A stretch of DNA of 64,000 nucleotides. It comes from Mycobacterium sp. Marseille-P9652. GTDB lineage: Bacteria; Actinomycetota; Actinomycetes; Mycobacteriales; Mycobacteriaceae. Every line of letters starts with the position of its first letter. Positions within the stretch are counted from its first letter, which is position 1. The position numbers and the translations under genes were made by a program. Of this stretch, positions 10,306 to 19,329 are shown in pieces. The DNA lies in assembly GCF_902652685.1 (NCBI RefSeq), contig NZ_CACRUY010000008.1, positions 62,001 to 126,000 on the forward strand, given 5' to 3'. The notes below the pieces were generated by a model that saw only the letters and a program-made list of their open reading frames with translations, made no database searches and was not told the origin of the DNA.

Positions 10306-10459
10306 TGAGCCGACGTCAACAGCCCCGGCCGCGTACGTGCCGAAGCGATGCAATTAAGTGGAGCGTAGAAATTGCCCGAGCCGAATTGCGCGCCGGCACA
10401 AGCGCACCGGGCCCACGGGCGCGTCGGTACCCGAATGCGACGGCCGTAGGAGGCATTTC

Positions 10460-11665
10460 GTGACGGCGAGCACCGACAGCCACATTCGATTCGACCCGTA
10501 CGACGTCGACCTCATCGCCGACCCGTACCCCATGTTCAAGCGTCTGCGTGACGAGGCGCCGCTCTACTACAACGCCGAATACGACTTCTACGCGCTGAGC
10601 CGCTTCGCCGACGTGAACAAGGGGATCCTCGACAACGGCACTTACAGCTCCGCGCGGGGCGTGATCATGGAACTGATCAAGGCCAACCTCGAGATCCCTT
10701 CGGGCATGCTCATCTTCGAAGACCCGCCGATCCACGACGTGCACCGCAAGCTGCTGTCGCGCATGTTCACCCCCCGTAAGATCGCCGCGCTGGAGCCGAT
10801 GATCCGCGACTTCTGCGCGCAATCGCTGGATCCATTGGTGGGTTCGGGGCGATTCGACTTCGTCACGGACCTGGGCGCGATCATGCCGATGAAGGTGATC
10901 AGCGCACTGCTCGGGATTCCGGAGGAAGATCAGGAGTACATCCGCGATCGCGGCAACGCCCAACTACGCACCGAGCCCGGCAAGCCGATGAGCGCCGCCG
11001 AGCACGGCTTGTCGGTGGGCGAACAGTTCGAGGCCTACATCGACTGGCGCGCCCAAAATCCCTCGGACGACATCATGACCGAATTGCTCAACGTCGAATT
11101 CGTCGACGAGACCGGGACGACACGGCGGCTGAGGCGCGAGGAGATCCTCGTGTACCTCAACGTGGTGGCCGGAGCGGGCAATGAGACCACCACGCGGCTG
11201 ATCGGTTGGGCCGGCAAAGTTCTTGCGGAGCACCCCGACCAGCGTCGCGAACTCGTCGAGAACCCCGGCCTCATCCCGCAGGCAATCGAGGAGTTGCTCC
11301 GCTTCGAGCCGCCGGCGCCGCACATGGCACGCTATGTCACTCGTGACGTCAGCATCTATGACCAGACGGTGCCGGAGGGCAGCGTGATGCTGATGCTGAT
11401 CGGCGCCGCTTGCCGCGACGAGCGGCAGTTCGGCCCCGACGCGGGCGAATTCAACATCCATCGCCCCTCGCGGCCGCACCTTACGTTCAGCGTGGGCGCC
11501 CACTTCTGCCTGGGTTCGGCGCTGGCCCGCCTGGAAGGCCGTGTCGCCCTTGAGGAAATCCTCAAGCGGTTCCCGGAGTGGGAGACCGACATGGCCAACG
11601 CCACCCTGAGCCCGACGTCGTCGGTGCGCGGCTGGGAAACTCTGCCCACCCTGGTGCCCAGATGA
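10460..11665 (+). CDS. Cytochrome P450
   Basis: This is a soluble bacterial P450 of 401 residues. The I-helix oxygen-activation segment is AGAGNETTTR, the K-helix ExxR is EELLRFE, and the heme loop FSVGAHFCLG contains the cysteine ligand. The GTG at 10460 has an excellent AGGAGG site 6-7 bases upstream, so the longer Arg-rich frame is rejected. It is the first gene of an operon with an SDR, crotonase and CoA-transferase, and its stop overlaps the next start as ATGA. That context suggests hydroxylation of a lipid or terpenoid that is then oxidised and activated to a CoA ester. The CYP family number cannot be assigned by eye. Confidence 0.92.
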   Translation: MTASTDSHIRFDPYDVDLIADPYPMFKRLRDEAPLYYNAEYDFYALSRFADVNKGILDNGTYSSARGVIMELIKANLEIPSGMLIFEDPPIHDVHRKLLSRMFTPRKIAALEPMIRDFCAQSLDPLVGSGRFDFVTDLGAIMPMKVISALLGIPEEDQEYIRDRGNAQLRTEPGKPMSAAEHGLSVGEQFEAYIDWRAQNPSDDIMTELLNVEFVDETGTTRRLRREEILVYLNVVAGAGNETTTRLIGWAGKVLAEHPDQRRELVENPGLIPQAIEELLRFEPPAPHMARYVTRDVSIYDQTVPEGSVMLMLIGAACRDERQFGPDAGEFNIHRPSRPHLTFSVGAHFCLGSALARLEGRVALEEILKRFPEWETDMANATLSPTSSVRGWETLPTLVPR

Positions 11666-12498
11666 CCGGCCGCGTGGCCGGCAAGGTCGCGTTCATCACC
11701 GGCGCCGCGCGCGGTCAGGGCCGCAGCCACGCCGTGCGGCTGGCCGAGGAGGGCGCCGACATCATCGCCGTCGACGTCTGCGGCCCGATCGAGCATCTCG
11801 CGTATCCCCACGCGACGCCGGAAGACCTGGCCGAGACGGCCGATCTGGTCAAGGCGTTGGACCGCCGCATCGTCACCGCTCAGGTCGATGTCCGCGACCA
11901 CGAGGGGCTGAAGTCCGCGGTGGACGGCGGCGTCGAACAGTTGGGGCGGCTGGACATCGTCGTCGCGAATGCGGGTGTCGGCACCGACGGTCGCAAGCTG
12001 CACCGGATCAGCGAGGACGTCTGGCAGGACATGATCGACATCAACCTGACCGGCGTGTGGCACACGGTCAAAGCCGGCGTGCCGCACATTCTCTCCGGTG
12101 GCCGCGGCGGGTCGATCGTGCTCACCAGCTCGGTGGGCGGACGCAAGGCCTACCCGAACACCGGCCACTACATCGCGGCCAAGCACGGCGTCATCGGCGT
12201 CATGCGCGCCTTCGCCGTCGAACTGGGCCCGCACATGATCCGCGTCAATGCGGTGCTGCCCTCCCAGGTCAGCACGACGATGGTGATGAACGACCAGACG
12301 TACCGCCTGTTCCGGCCCGACCTGCCCAACCCGGGTCCGGACGACTTCGCACCCATCTCGCAGATGATGCACACGCTGCCGGTGCCGTGGGTGGAGCCCG
12401 TCGACATCAGCAACGCGGTCTTGTTCCTCGCCTCCGACGAATCCCGTTTCGTCACAGGCGTTTCGCTGCCCGTCGACGCGGGAGCATTGCTCAAGTGA
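11662..12498 (+). CDS. Mycofactocin-type SDR family oxidoreductase
   Basis: This short-chain dehydrogenase has 278 residues, with the cofactor loop TGAARGQGRSH and the Tyr-Lys pair in YIAAK preceded by the catalytic Ser of TSSVGG. The GQGRSHA loop, the long insert after IAVDVC and the overall length are typical of mycofactocin-associated SDRs, which keep a non-exchangeable NAD and pass electrons to mycofactocin. It starts at ATG 11662 inside the P450 stop, so translation is coupled. The likely job is oxidation of the alcohol made by the P450. Family assignment is from motif recognition; the redox partner is inferred. Confidence 0.87.
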   Translation: MTGRVAGKVAFITGAARGQGRSHAVRLAEEGADIIAVDVCGPIEHLAYPHATPEDLAETADLVKALDRRIVTAQVDVRDHEGLKSAVDGGVEQLGRLDIVVANAGVGTDGRKLHRISEDVWQDMIDINLTGVWHTVKAGVPHILSGGRGGSIVLTSSVGGRKAYPNTGHYIAAKHGVIGVMRAFAVELGPHMIRVNAVLPSQVSTTMVMNDQTYRLFRPDLPNPGPDDFAPISQMMHTLPVPWVEPVDISNAVLFLASDESRFVTGVSLPVDAGALLK

Positions 12499-12516
12499 GA
12501 GAAGTGGAGATAGCCC

Positions 12517-13488
12517 ATGCCTGAGTTCGACTACGAGGAAATGAAAAATGAAGCCGAGCCGTTCATCAAGTTCGAGAAGGACAAGAAGAACCGCATCGCC
12601 TACATCACCTTCGACCGGCCCGACGCGCAGAACTCCGCCACGCTCGGAATGCGGCAGAACTACGCCGACCTGATCCACAAGTGCAACGTGGACGACGACG
12701 TCAAGGTCGTCGTGATCCGCGGGGAGGGTGAGGACTTCGGCAGCGGCGGTGACCTGCCCGAGCAGCGCGGCATGATCGAGAACCCCGGCATGCCGCTGCT
12801 GCACGAACTGGCGATCAACGACGACGACGTGACGTACCCGCCGGGCGGTTCGTACCGCTACCTGTCCACCGTCACGGACTTCTACGCCAAGGCCCGCGCC
12901 GGCTGCCGTCCGCTGCAGGAACTGCGGAAGGTCAGCATCATCGAGGCCAAGGGGTATTGCTACGGCTGGCACTTCTATCAGGCGGGCGACGCCGACCTGG
13001 TGGTGTCCTCCGACGACGCGCTGTTCGGCCACCCGGCCTTCCGCTACGTCGGCTGGGGGCCGCGCCTGTGGTGGTGGGCCGAGACCATGGGCCTGCGCAA
13101 GTTCTCCGAAATGCTGTTCACCGGGCGGCCTTTCACCGCGAAAGAGATGTACGAGTGCGGATTCGTCAACAGCGTGGTCCCGCGGGAGAAGCTCGAGGAG
13201 GAGACGCTGAAGTACGCGATGGCGTGCTCGCGCTCCCGGCCCACCGACACCGTGGCGGTCCAGAAGACCTTCCTGGAGCTCTACAAGCAGCACAAGGGCG
13301 AGTATTTCGGCAGCCTGCTCACCGGGATGGTCGAAGGCATGCTGCCGCTGATCAGCAACGACCGGGACAACGAGGTCGACCTCACCGGGGGAACCTTCGA
13401 AAAGGGCCTCAACAACGTGGTCAAGGACAACGACCTCAATTTCCCGCCGGAATGGCGCCTGAGCCGCTCGGGCCGCAACAAGCCGTGA
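12517..13488 (+). CDS. Enoyl-CoA hydratase/isomerase (crotonase) family protein, diverged active site
   Basis: This crotonase-fold protein of 323 residues shows ITFDRPDAQNSAT near the N-terminus and the first oxyanion loop GSGGDL. The second oxyanion region, usually rich in Gly and ending in a catalytic Glu, reads KGYCYGWHFYQAGDADLVV here and lacks the common GGG pattern. The protein is 50-60 residues longer than a standard hydratase, with an insert around 85-135. It may therefore be a C-C hydrolase, decarboxylase or isomerase rather than a hydratase. It follows the SDR by 18 bases with a GAAGTGGAG ribosome site. Confidence 0.8.
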   Translation: MPEFDYEEMKNEAEPFIKFEKDKKNRIAYITFDRPDAQNSATLGMRQNYADLIHKCNVDDDVKVVVIRGEGEDFGSGGDLPEQRGMIENPGMPLLHELAINDDDVTYPPGGSYRYLSTVTDFYAKARAGCRPLQELRKVSIIEAKGYCYGWHFYQAGDADLVVSSDDALFGHPAFRYVGWGPRLWWWAETMGLRKFSEMLFTGRPFTAKEMYECGFVNSVVPREKLEEETLKYAMACSRSRPTDTVAVQKTFLELYKQHKGEYFGSLLTGMVEGMLPLISNDRDNEVDLTGGTFEKGLNNVVKDNDLNFPPEWRLSRSGRNKP

Positions 13489-13495
13489 TGCCGGC

Positions 13496-15832
13496 ATGTC
13501 GGCGCTGACGGGAATCAGGATCGTCGAACTCGCGGAGTCGGTCGCAGGAGAGTACTGCGGGAAGCTGTTGGCCGACTTCGGCGCCGAGGTCATCAAGGTC
13601 GAAGCGCCCGGGCGGGGCAGCCCCACCCGGGCGATGGCGCCGGTCCTTGCCGACGGTCCCGACGGCAGCGGGCTGTTCGCCTACCTCAACACCAACAAGC
13701 GGTCGGTCGTCGTCGATCCGGCGTCGGACCTCGAGCGTCTGATCGCTTCCGCTGATGCGGTGATTTACGACCGCGCGACGTATCCGATCGAGCGGCACCC
13801 CGGCGTTGTCTTCTGCTCGATCACCCCCTACGGCGCGCAGGTGGCGGCGGATTCCGACAACGCGCGCAGCCTCAACGTTTTTCACGCGAGCGGGTGGGGA
13901 TACCACACCCCGAGCCACTCCGACCCCGACAAGCCGCCGCTGCAGGGCCCGGGGCGATTCCTCAGCGACTACGAGGCCGGGCTGGAGGCCGCGCTGTGCG
14001 TGGCATCGTCGTTGTTCGGGAGGCTGCACAACGGTCGGGGTGAGGACATCGACATCTCGCAGCACGCCGTGCTGGTCTCCCGGGCCGACTGTATCGTCGG
14101 ACGCTTCATCACCGGCGAGGTCGAGGCGACGGGTGCCCGCAATGACTACGACCAGGCCGGCCCGGCGGCGTTCTTCGCCTGCGCCGACGGCTTCGTCTAC
14201 CTCTACATGACCAGCCGCGCCCACTGGCTCGCCCTGAAACAGCTGATGCAGCAGCCAGATTGGCTGGACGCCTTTGAGGACGACTGGCTGGAGTTCGCCG
14301 TCACTCCCGACAAGGTCGCCACCTTTCGGCGCGGATTCGCCGAGTGGGTTCGCGGGCTCGACAAAGACGCCGCGGCGGACCGTGCCCAGCGCCTGGGAGT
14401 TCCGCTGGTTCCGGTCAACACGGCGGCCGATCTGCACGACTCCACGCAGTATCGTCACCGCGGCTTCTTCCAGTCGGTGCGCCACCCCGTGCTCGGCGAC
14501 GCGCAATATCCCACCGTGCCCTACACGCTCAGCGCCTCACCCGCCCGTATCACCTCCGCCGCACCGAGTCTGGGACAGGACACCGACTCGGTGCTCCTTC
14601 GCCTCGGCAGCCCGCGGCCCCCGTTGACGGCACGCTCGGCTCAACTCAAGCCGCCCGCGACGCCGCGGGGAGGGCCGCTGCAGGGCGTCCGGGTCGTCGA
14701 GCTGACCAAGGTGTGGGCCGGCCCGTACGCCGGCAAGCTGCTGGCGATGCTGGGCGCCGAGGTCATCAAGGTCGAATCCGCCTCCAGCCCCGAGGAGATG
14801 CGCGCCTACGGCGGCACAGACATCAACCACGCGCCGTACTTCCTGAGCATCAACCCGGAGATCCTCAGCGTCGACCTCGACATCAAGTCCAGCGACGGCA
14901 TGGCACGGCTACGCGAGCTCATCGGCCGCAGCGACGTGGTGATCAACAACCTCCGCCCGGGCGCGATGGAGCGTCAGGGCCTCGGCTATGACGCGCTCGC
15001 GTCGATCAAGCCCGACATCATCTCCGTGTCGATCAAGATGTGGGGCAACGACGGACCCCTGGGGCACCAAACGGGTTATGCGCCTTGCTTTGCCGCGCTG
15101 GCCGGGCTCGCGTCGCTCGTCGGTTACCCCGGCGGCCCGCCGCTCGGGATGAGCATGCGGTACGGGGATTCCACGGTCGGGGCGGCCGCCGCCTATGCCT
15201 CCGTGGTCGCCCTGCTGCACCGGGACCTCACCGGCGTCGGGCAATTCGTCGATGTGTCGGCCGTCGAGACGCTCTCGTCGATGATCGGCGACCGCCTGTT
15301 CGAATACAGTCTGACCGGGAAGCCCCTCGCCCCTGAGGGGAATCGTCACCCCGACCTGTGCCCCCACGGGTGCTACCCCTGCGCGGACTCCTCCTGGATC
15401 GCCATCGCCGTGGCCGGCGATGCCGAGTGGCGACGCCTGTGCGACGTTCTCGGGGCCGCGACGCTGGCCGGTGACCCGCGCTACGCCACCATCGGGGAGC
15501 GGCGCCGTCACGCCGAGATGCTCGACGACGACTTGGCGCAGCTGACCCGGGTTCACGACGCCGAGGGCCTCGCGCAGCAGCTGCGGCTGGCCGGCGTGCC
15601 CGCGACCAAGAGCGCCACGGCGATCGACGTGATCGGCGACCAATGGTTGTGGGACCGCGGGTTGTACCGCTTCGTCAGCGACCACCGCGAGGGCCAGCGT
15701 CCCATCATCGGCCCGTCCTGGCGGGTGGCGCGCGACCCGGCCCGGATCGACCGGGGCGCACCGGATTTGGGTGAGCACACCGACTACGTGCTTGGGAAGA
15801 TCCTGGAGTCGGTGATTGGGGGCGGGCCGTGA
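13496..15832 (+). CDS. Tandem (two-domain) CaiB/BaiF CoA-transferase
   Basis: Two complete family III CoA-transferase domains are fused in 778 residues, at about 1-370 and 395-778. Both carry the opening motif (GIRIVELAESVAG; GVRVVELTKVWAGPYAGKL) and the LxxxGAEVIKVE strand. Both keep a catalytic-type Asp, in LSDYEAG of the first and YGDSTVG of the second. Family III enzymes move CoA between carboxylic acids; most are homodimers of about 400 residues, so the fusion gives a built-in pair. The ATG at 13496 is 7 bases after the crotonase stop. The end overlaps the next gene as GTGA. Confidence 0.88.
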   Translation: MSALTGIRIVELAESVAGEYCGKLLADFGAEVIKVEAPGRGSPTRAMAPVLADGPDGSGLFAYLNTNKRSVVVDPASDLERLIASADAVIYDRATYPIERHPGVVFCSITPYGAQVAADSDNARSLNVFHASGWGYHTPSHSDPDKPPLQGPGRFLSDYEAGLEAALCVASSLFGRLHNGRGEDIDISQHAVLVSRADCIVGRFITGEVEATGARNDYDQAGPAAFFACADGFVYLYMTSRAHWLALKQLMQQPDWLDAFEDDWLEFAVTPDKVATFRRGFAEWVRGLDKDAAADRAQRLGVPLVPVNTAADLHDSTQYRHRGFFQSVRHPVLGDAQYPTVPYTLSASPARITSAAPSLGQDTDSVLLRLGSPRPPLTARSAQLKPPATPRGGPLQGVRVVELTKVWAGPYAGKLLAMLGAEVIKVESASSPEEMRAYGGTDINHAPYFLSINPEILSVDLDIKSSDGMARLRELIGRSDVVINNLRPGAMERQGLGYDALASIKPDIISVSIKMWGNDGPLGHQTGYAPCFAALAGLASLVGYPGGPPLGMSMRYGDSTVGAAAAYASVVALLHRDLTGVGQFVDVSAVETLSSMIGDRLFEYSLTGKPLAPEGNRHPDLCPHGCYPCADSSWIAIAVAGDAEWRRLCDVLGAATLAGDPRYATIGERRRHAEMLDDDLAQLTRVHDAEGLAQQLRLAGVPATKSATAIDVIGDQWLWDRGLYRFVSDHREGQRPIIGPSWRVARDPARIDRGAPDLGEHTDYVLGKILESVIGGGP

Positions 15833-16593
15833 CGGCACCATTGGCGGACACCGTGGCGCTCGTCACCGGCGCCAGCAGCGGCATCGGCGCGGCGACGGCG
15901 GTGGCGCTCGCTTCTCAAGGGGCCGCGGTGGCCCTGCTCGCCCGCCGCGCCGACCGGCTCGCCGGCGTGCGGGCCGAGATCCAATCATCCGGCGGGACAG
16001 CGCTTGCCGTCCCCGCCGACGTAACCGACGCCGAGCAGGTGGCCACCGCCGTGGCGCGGACCGTGGCCGAGCTGGGACGCCTCGACACCCTGGTGAACAA
16101 CGCCGGCCTCATGCAATCCGGACCCGCCACCGAGGCGCGCCTGCAGGACTGGGACGCCATGGTCGCGGTCAACGTGCAGGGCGTCCTCTACGCCACCCGG
16201 GCCGCCCTGCCGCACCTGATCGACGCCGCCTCCGATTCACCGCGCGGGGTTGCGGACCTGGTCACGATCAGTTCGACCGCCGGCTGGGTGGCCCGCCCGG
16301 GGACGGCCGTCTACTCGCTGACGAAGTTCGGCATCAATGCCTTCTCCGAAGGCATCCGGCAGGAGGTGCTGGGCAAGCGGGTCCGCGTCGGTGTCGTCGG
16401 TCCGGGAACGGTCGACACCGAGATCTTCAGCTTGTTGGCGCCGGAGGCGCGCGAGGCCGTCGAACGACAGACGGCCGGCATGGTCAAGCTGCGCCCCGAG
16501 GACATCGCCGACGCGGTGGTGTACATGGTGACCCGCGACCGCCGGGTCGCCGTCAACCACATGCTGGTGCGCGCGGCCGAACAGACGTGGTGA
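15829..16593 (+). CDS. SDR family oxidoreductase
   Basis: This classical short-chain dehydrogenase has 254 residues. The nucleotide loop is TGASSGIG, followed by NNAG, then ISSTAGW with the catalytic Ser and YSLTK with the Tyr and Lys. It starts with a GTG overlapping the CoA-transferase stop and ends overlapping the kinase-like gene, so it is translationally coupled on both sides. It lacks the insert of the mycofactocin-type SDR in the same operon, so it probably uses exchangeable NAD(P). The substrate is unknown but presumably a later intermediate of the same pathway. Confidence 0.87.
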   Translation: MTAPLADTVALVTGASSGIGAATAVALASQGAAVALLARRADRLAGVRAEIQSSGGTALAVPADVTDAEQVATAVARTVAELGRLDTLVNNAGLMQSGPATEARLQDWDAMVAVNVQGVLYATRAALPHLIDAASDSPRGVADLVTISSTAGWVARPGTAVYSLTKFGINAFSEGIRQEVLGKRVRVGVVGPGTVDTEIFSLLAPEAREAVERQTAGMVKLRPEDIADAVVYMVTRDRRVAVNHMLVRAAEQTW

Positions 16594-17849
16594 CCGGCCG
16601 GTGGGCGCGCGGCGACCGGTTCGGTCTGGACATGCCCGCCGACCCCGAGGCGCTGCGCGATTGTGGAACCCGCTTTCTCACCGCCGCGTTCCGTGCGTCG
16701 GGCACCCTCGTCGATAGCGGCGCGATCGCGAGCATCACCGCATTCCGCGAGGTCTCGGGGGGAAGCACCGGGCGCAAAGTCGCCCGGTCGGTCGAATACG
16801 GGTGTGGCGCAGCCGGTCTGCCCACCGAGCTGTTCGTGAAGTTCTCCCGGGATTTCGACCATCCGATCCGCGACCGCGGCAGGTTCCAGATGGAACCCGA
16901 GGTGCGGTTCGCGGAGTTGTCGCGGTCGCCTGAATTTCCCATCACGGTGCCGGTGGCGCTGTTCGGGGACTACGAGCGGCGGACAGGAACGGGGATCCTG
17001 ATCACCGAGCGAATAGCGTTTGGCGGCAACGGGATCGAACCGCAGTATCACAAGTGTCTCGACTACGAAATGCCGGAGCCGCTGGAGCACTATCGGGCGT
17101 TGCTCAGGGCGGTGGCCCGTCTGGGGGGTACCCACCGGGCCGGGCGGCTGCGAGCCGACCTGGCCGCGCCGGCGGTGGAGCGGGCGCCGCTGAGCCGGGA
17201 GAAGTTGGAGCGGCGGCTTTCTCAGCTCGCCGCCTTCGCGTCGGAAACCGATTTGCTGCCTGCACATGTCGCGGCTCCGGAATTTCTGGCCCGCTTTCGC
17301 CGCGACGCTCACCGGGTCGCCCGTGACACCGACCGGGTCCTGGAGGGGCTCGCGGCCGACAGCGACTATGTGGGGCTGTGCCATTGGAACGCCAACGTCG
17401 ACAACGCCTGGTTCTGGCGGGATGCCGAGGGCCTGCACTGCGGGTTGATGGACTGGGGATGCGCCGGCCCGATGAACCTCGGGATGGCCGTCTGGGGTGC
17501 GATGTCGGGAGCCGAAACCGACCTGTGGGAGCGGCATCTCGACGAGTTGCTCGGTGTGTTCGTCGCGGAATTCCGGCGCTGCGGGGGACCGGATCTTCAA
17601 CCCGATCGGTTGTTGCGGCACACGGTGCTCTACGCCGCGGCGATGGCGATTGAGTGGTTGCTTGACGTACCGGCCCTGTTTCGGTCGCGATTCGGTGCCG
17701 ACGTCCCGGTCAGTCGCATGGATCCGCGCATCAAGGAGGACGAGACCCTGCGCGCGCCGCTGCAGATGCTGTGCAACGTCCTGTACTTGTGGGAGCGGCA
17801 CCGGGTGGGGGAGTTGCTCGATGCCGCCCTGGCGGACGCGCGGGTGTGA
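16590..17849 (+). CDS. Phosphotransferase family protein (APH/EcKinase-like fold)
   Basis: This is an aminoglycoside-phosphotransferase-like kinase of 419 residues. The N-lobe has the ATP-lysine strand LFVKFS, the catalytic loop is [11 protein letters not shown] (Brenner-type, with Asp and Asn) and the metal site is MDWGCAG. The fold is used to phosphorylate small hydroxylated molecules. The start GTG overlaps the SDR stop; an adjacent GTG at 16587 is equally possible. As last gene of the P450 operon it may phosphorylate the hydroxylated substrate or an escaped intermediate. No antibiotic-resistance role is implied. Confidence 0.8.
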   Translation: MTGRWARGDRFGLDMPADPEALRDCGTRFLTAAFRASGTLVDSGAIASITAFREVSGGSTGRKVARSVEYGCGAAGLPTELFVKFSRDFDHPIRDRGRFQMEPEVRFAELSRSPEFPITVPVALFGDYERRTGTGILITERIAFGGNGIEPQYHKCLDYEMPEPLEHYRALLRAVARLGGTHRAGRLRADLAAPAVERAPLSREKLERRLSQLAAFASETDLLPAHVAAPEFLARFRRDAHRVARDTDRVLEGLAADSDYVGLCHWNANVDNAWFWRDAEGLHCGLMDWGCAGPMNLGMAVWGAMSGAETDLWERHLDELLGVFVAEFRRCGGPDLQPDRLLRHTVLYAAAMAIEWLLDVPALFRSRFGADVPVSRMDPRIKEDETLRAPLQMLCNVLYLWERHRVGELLDAALADARV

Positions 17850-17926
17850 ACACCTCAAATAACTTCCACCACAGTAGTTTCAGCAGTCACATTCCCGGCT
17901 TTCTTGTCGGGGAATCGCTTTATCGT

Positions 17927-17942
17927 TCGAACATGGGTTCGA
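17927..17942. promoter_or_regulatory. LexA-binding SOS box over the start codon of the 13E12-family gene
   Basis: TCGAAC-ATGG-GTTCGA matches the published mycobacterial SOS-box consensus TCGAAC-N4-GTTCGA exactly. The ATG start codon at 17933 lies within the 4-base spacer, so bound LexA would cover the translation and probably the transcription start. LexA boxes ahead of 13E12-family genes are known in M. tuberculosis. Functional LexA control here is inferred. Confidence 0.88.
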
Positions 17943-19321
17943 GTGACCGGGATGAGATCGACGCCGACTATGCCGCGCTTCGCGCGGCAGTGTCGCGCAT
18001 CCTCGGGCACTCCTATGACGCGCTCACCTGCCCGGAGCGGCTGGTCTATCTCGAGCGACTCGAACGCGAGACGCGTCGACTGCGCGCACCCCAGCACGCC
18101 CTGATCAACCAGCTGGCCGCCCAATCCAGTGACGAGCAACTTGGCGGCACGCTGTGTTCAGCTCTGGCGAATAGGTTGCGCATCACCAAGGCCGAGGCCG
18201 GGCGGCGCATCGAGGACGCCGAGCAGCTGGGGGAACGCCGGGCGCTGACGGGGGAGCCGCTCGCGCCGCGGTTGGCCGCGACCGCGGCCGCCCAGCACGA
18301 GGGCCTCGTCGGCGACGGGCACGTGAAGGTCATCCGCCAGTTCTTCGCCCACCTCCCCACCGAGGTCGACGAGTGCACCCGGCACGCCGCCGAAGCCGAT
18401 CTGGCCGCCCGCGCCGCCGAATACCGCCCCGACGAGCTGACCAAGTATGCCCAGCGGGTCATGGACTGGCTGCACCCCGACGGCGAGTACAGCGACGCGG
18501 AGCGGGACCGCAAGCGCGGCATCACGCTGGGCAGGCAGGAATTCGACGGGATGTCGCGCATCAGCGGGCTGGTCACCCCGGAACTGCGGGCGGCCATCGA
18601 GGCTTTCCTGGCCAAGCTGGCCGCCCCGGGGTCTTGTAACCCTGAGGACGAGACACCGGTGGTCGATGACGCACCCGACGAAGAAGCGGTGCGGCGCGAC
18701 AACCGATCCCAAGCGCAGCGCAACCACGATGGGTTGCTGGCCGGGCTGCGCGGCCTATTCGCCGCAGGCACCCTCGGCCAGCACCGCGGCCTGCCCGTCT
18801 CCATCGTCGTCACCACAACGCTCAAGGACCTCGAGGCCGCCACGGGCAAAGCCGTCACCGCCGGCGGCACCATGGTGCCCATCGCCGATGTGATCCGCTG
18901 GGCCGGCCACGCCCACCACTACTCCCCCGCAAGCGGGAGGTGCCCCCAGGCCATCTTCGACGGAAGCAAGCCGCTCGCGCTTCACCACACCAAACGGCTG
19001 GCCTCCCCGGCGCAACGAATCATGTTGTACGGCAAACACCGCGGCTGCACCGCGCCGGGCTGTGACGCCCCGGCCTACCACGGCGAAGTCCACCACGTCA
19101 CCGGCTGGACCAAGACTCACCGCACCGACATCGACGACCTCACCATGGCTTGCGGCCCCCACAACCGCCTCGCCGAGAAGGGCTGGACCACCCGCACCAA
19201 CGCCCGCGGCGAAACCGAGTGGATACCACCGCCCCACCTTGACCACGGACAACCGAGAACCAACACCTTCCACCATCCGGAGAAGTTCCTATCGGACGAG
19301 GACGACGACGAACCCGATTGA
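17933..19321 (+). CDS. 13E12 repeat family protein (DUF222 + HNH endonuclease)
   Basis: This protein has 462 residues, with an N-terminal DUF222 helical domain and a C-terminal HNH nuclease motif ([18 protein letters not shown], then [13 protein letters not shown]) that keeps the His and paired Cys residues. It belongs to the REP13E12 family, present in many copies in mycobacteria; some copies are phage integration sites. I chose the ATG at 17933 because it sits in the SOS box and fits the family start. In the conserved stretch normally reading HHY(L)AIFD, about eight extra residues (SPASGRCPQ) come from a palindromic repeat inserted in frame. The biological role is unknown; DNA-damage induction is likely. 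Confidence 0.88.
   Translation: MGSSDRDEIDADYAALRAAVSRILGHSYDALTCPERLVYLERLERETRRLRAPQHALINQLAAQSSDEQLGGTLCSALANRLRITKAEAGRRIEDAEQLGERRALTGEPLAPRLAATAAAQHEGLVGDGHVKVIRQFFAHLPTEVDECTRHAAEADLAARAAEYRPDELTKYAQRVMDWLHPDGEYSDAERDRKRGITLGRQEFDGMSRISGLVTPELRAAIEAFLAKLAAPGSCNPEDETPVVDDAPDEEAVRRDNRSQAQRNHDGLLAGLRGLFAAGTLGQHRGLPVSIVVTTTLKDLEAATGKAVTAGGTMVPIADVIRWAGHAHHYSPASGRCPQAIFDGSKPLALHHTKRLASPAQRIMLYGKHRGCTAPGCDAPAYHGEVHHVTGWTKTHRTDIDDLTMACGPHNRLAEKGWTTRTNARGETEWIPPPHLDHGQPRTNTFHHPEKFLSDEDDDEPD
18923..18949 (+). repeat. Short palindromic repeat inserted in frame in 13E12 gene
   Basis: This 27-base segment is a C-run, the stem CCCGCAAGCGGG, then AGGT and a second C-run. It encodes SPASGRCPQ, where family members go straight from HHY to about one residue and AIFD. 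A related 27-base unit with the same layout (C-run, short loop, GCGGG, GGT or GTA, CCCCCA) is at 58132-58158 between genes. The insertion is inferred from remembered family sequence; the palindrome is seen directly. Confidence 0.55.
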
Positions 19322-19329
19322 CGCGCGTG

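Noticed and set aside
16590-17849. Aminoglycoside resistance gene
   Set aside because: The APH fold is clear, but the gene is coupled to a catabolic operon and resembles the broad small-molecule kinase group, so a resistance call is not supported.
17771-17932. Longer N-terminus for the 13E12 protein
   Set aside because: The added residues overlap the kinase-like gene and do not fit the family start, whereas the ATG at 17933 lies in the SOS box.
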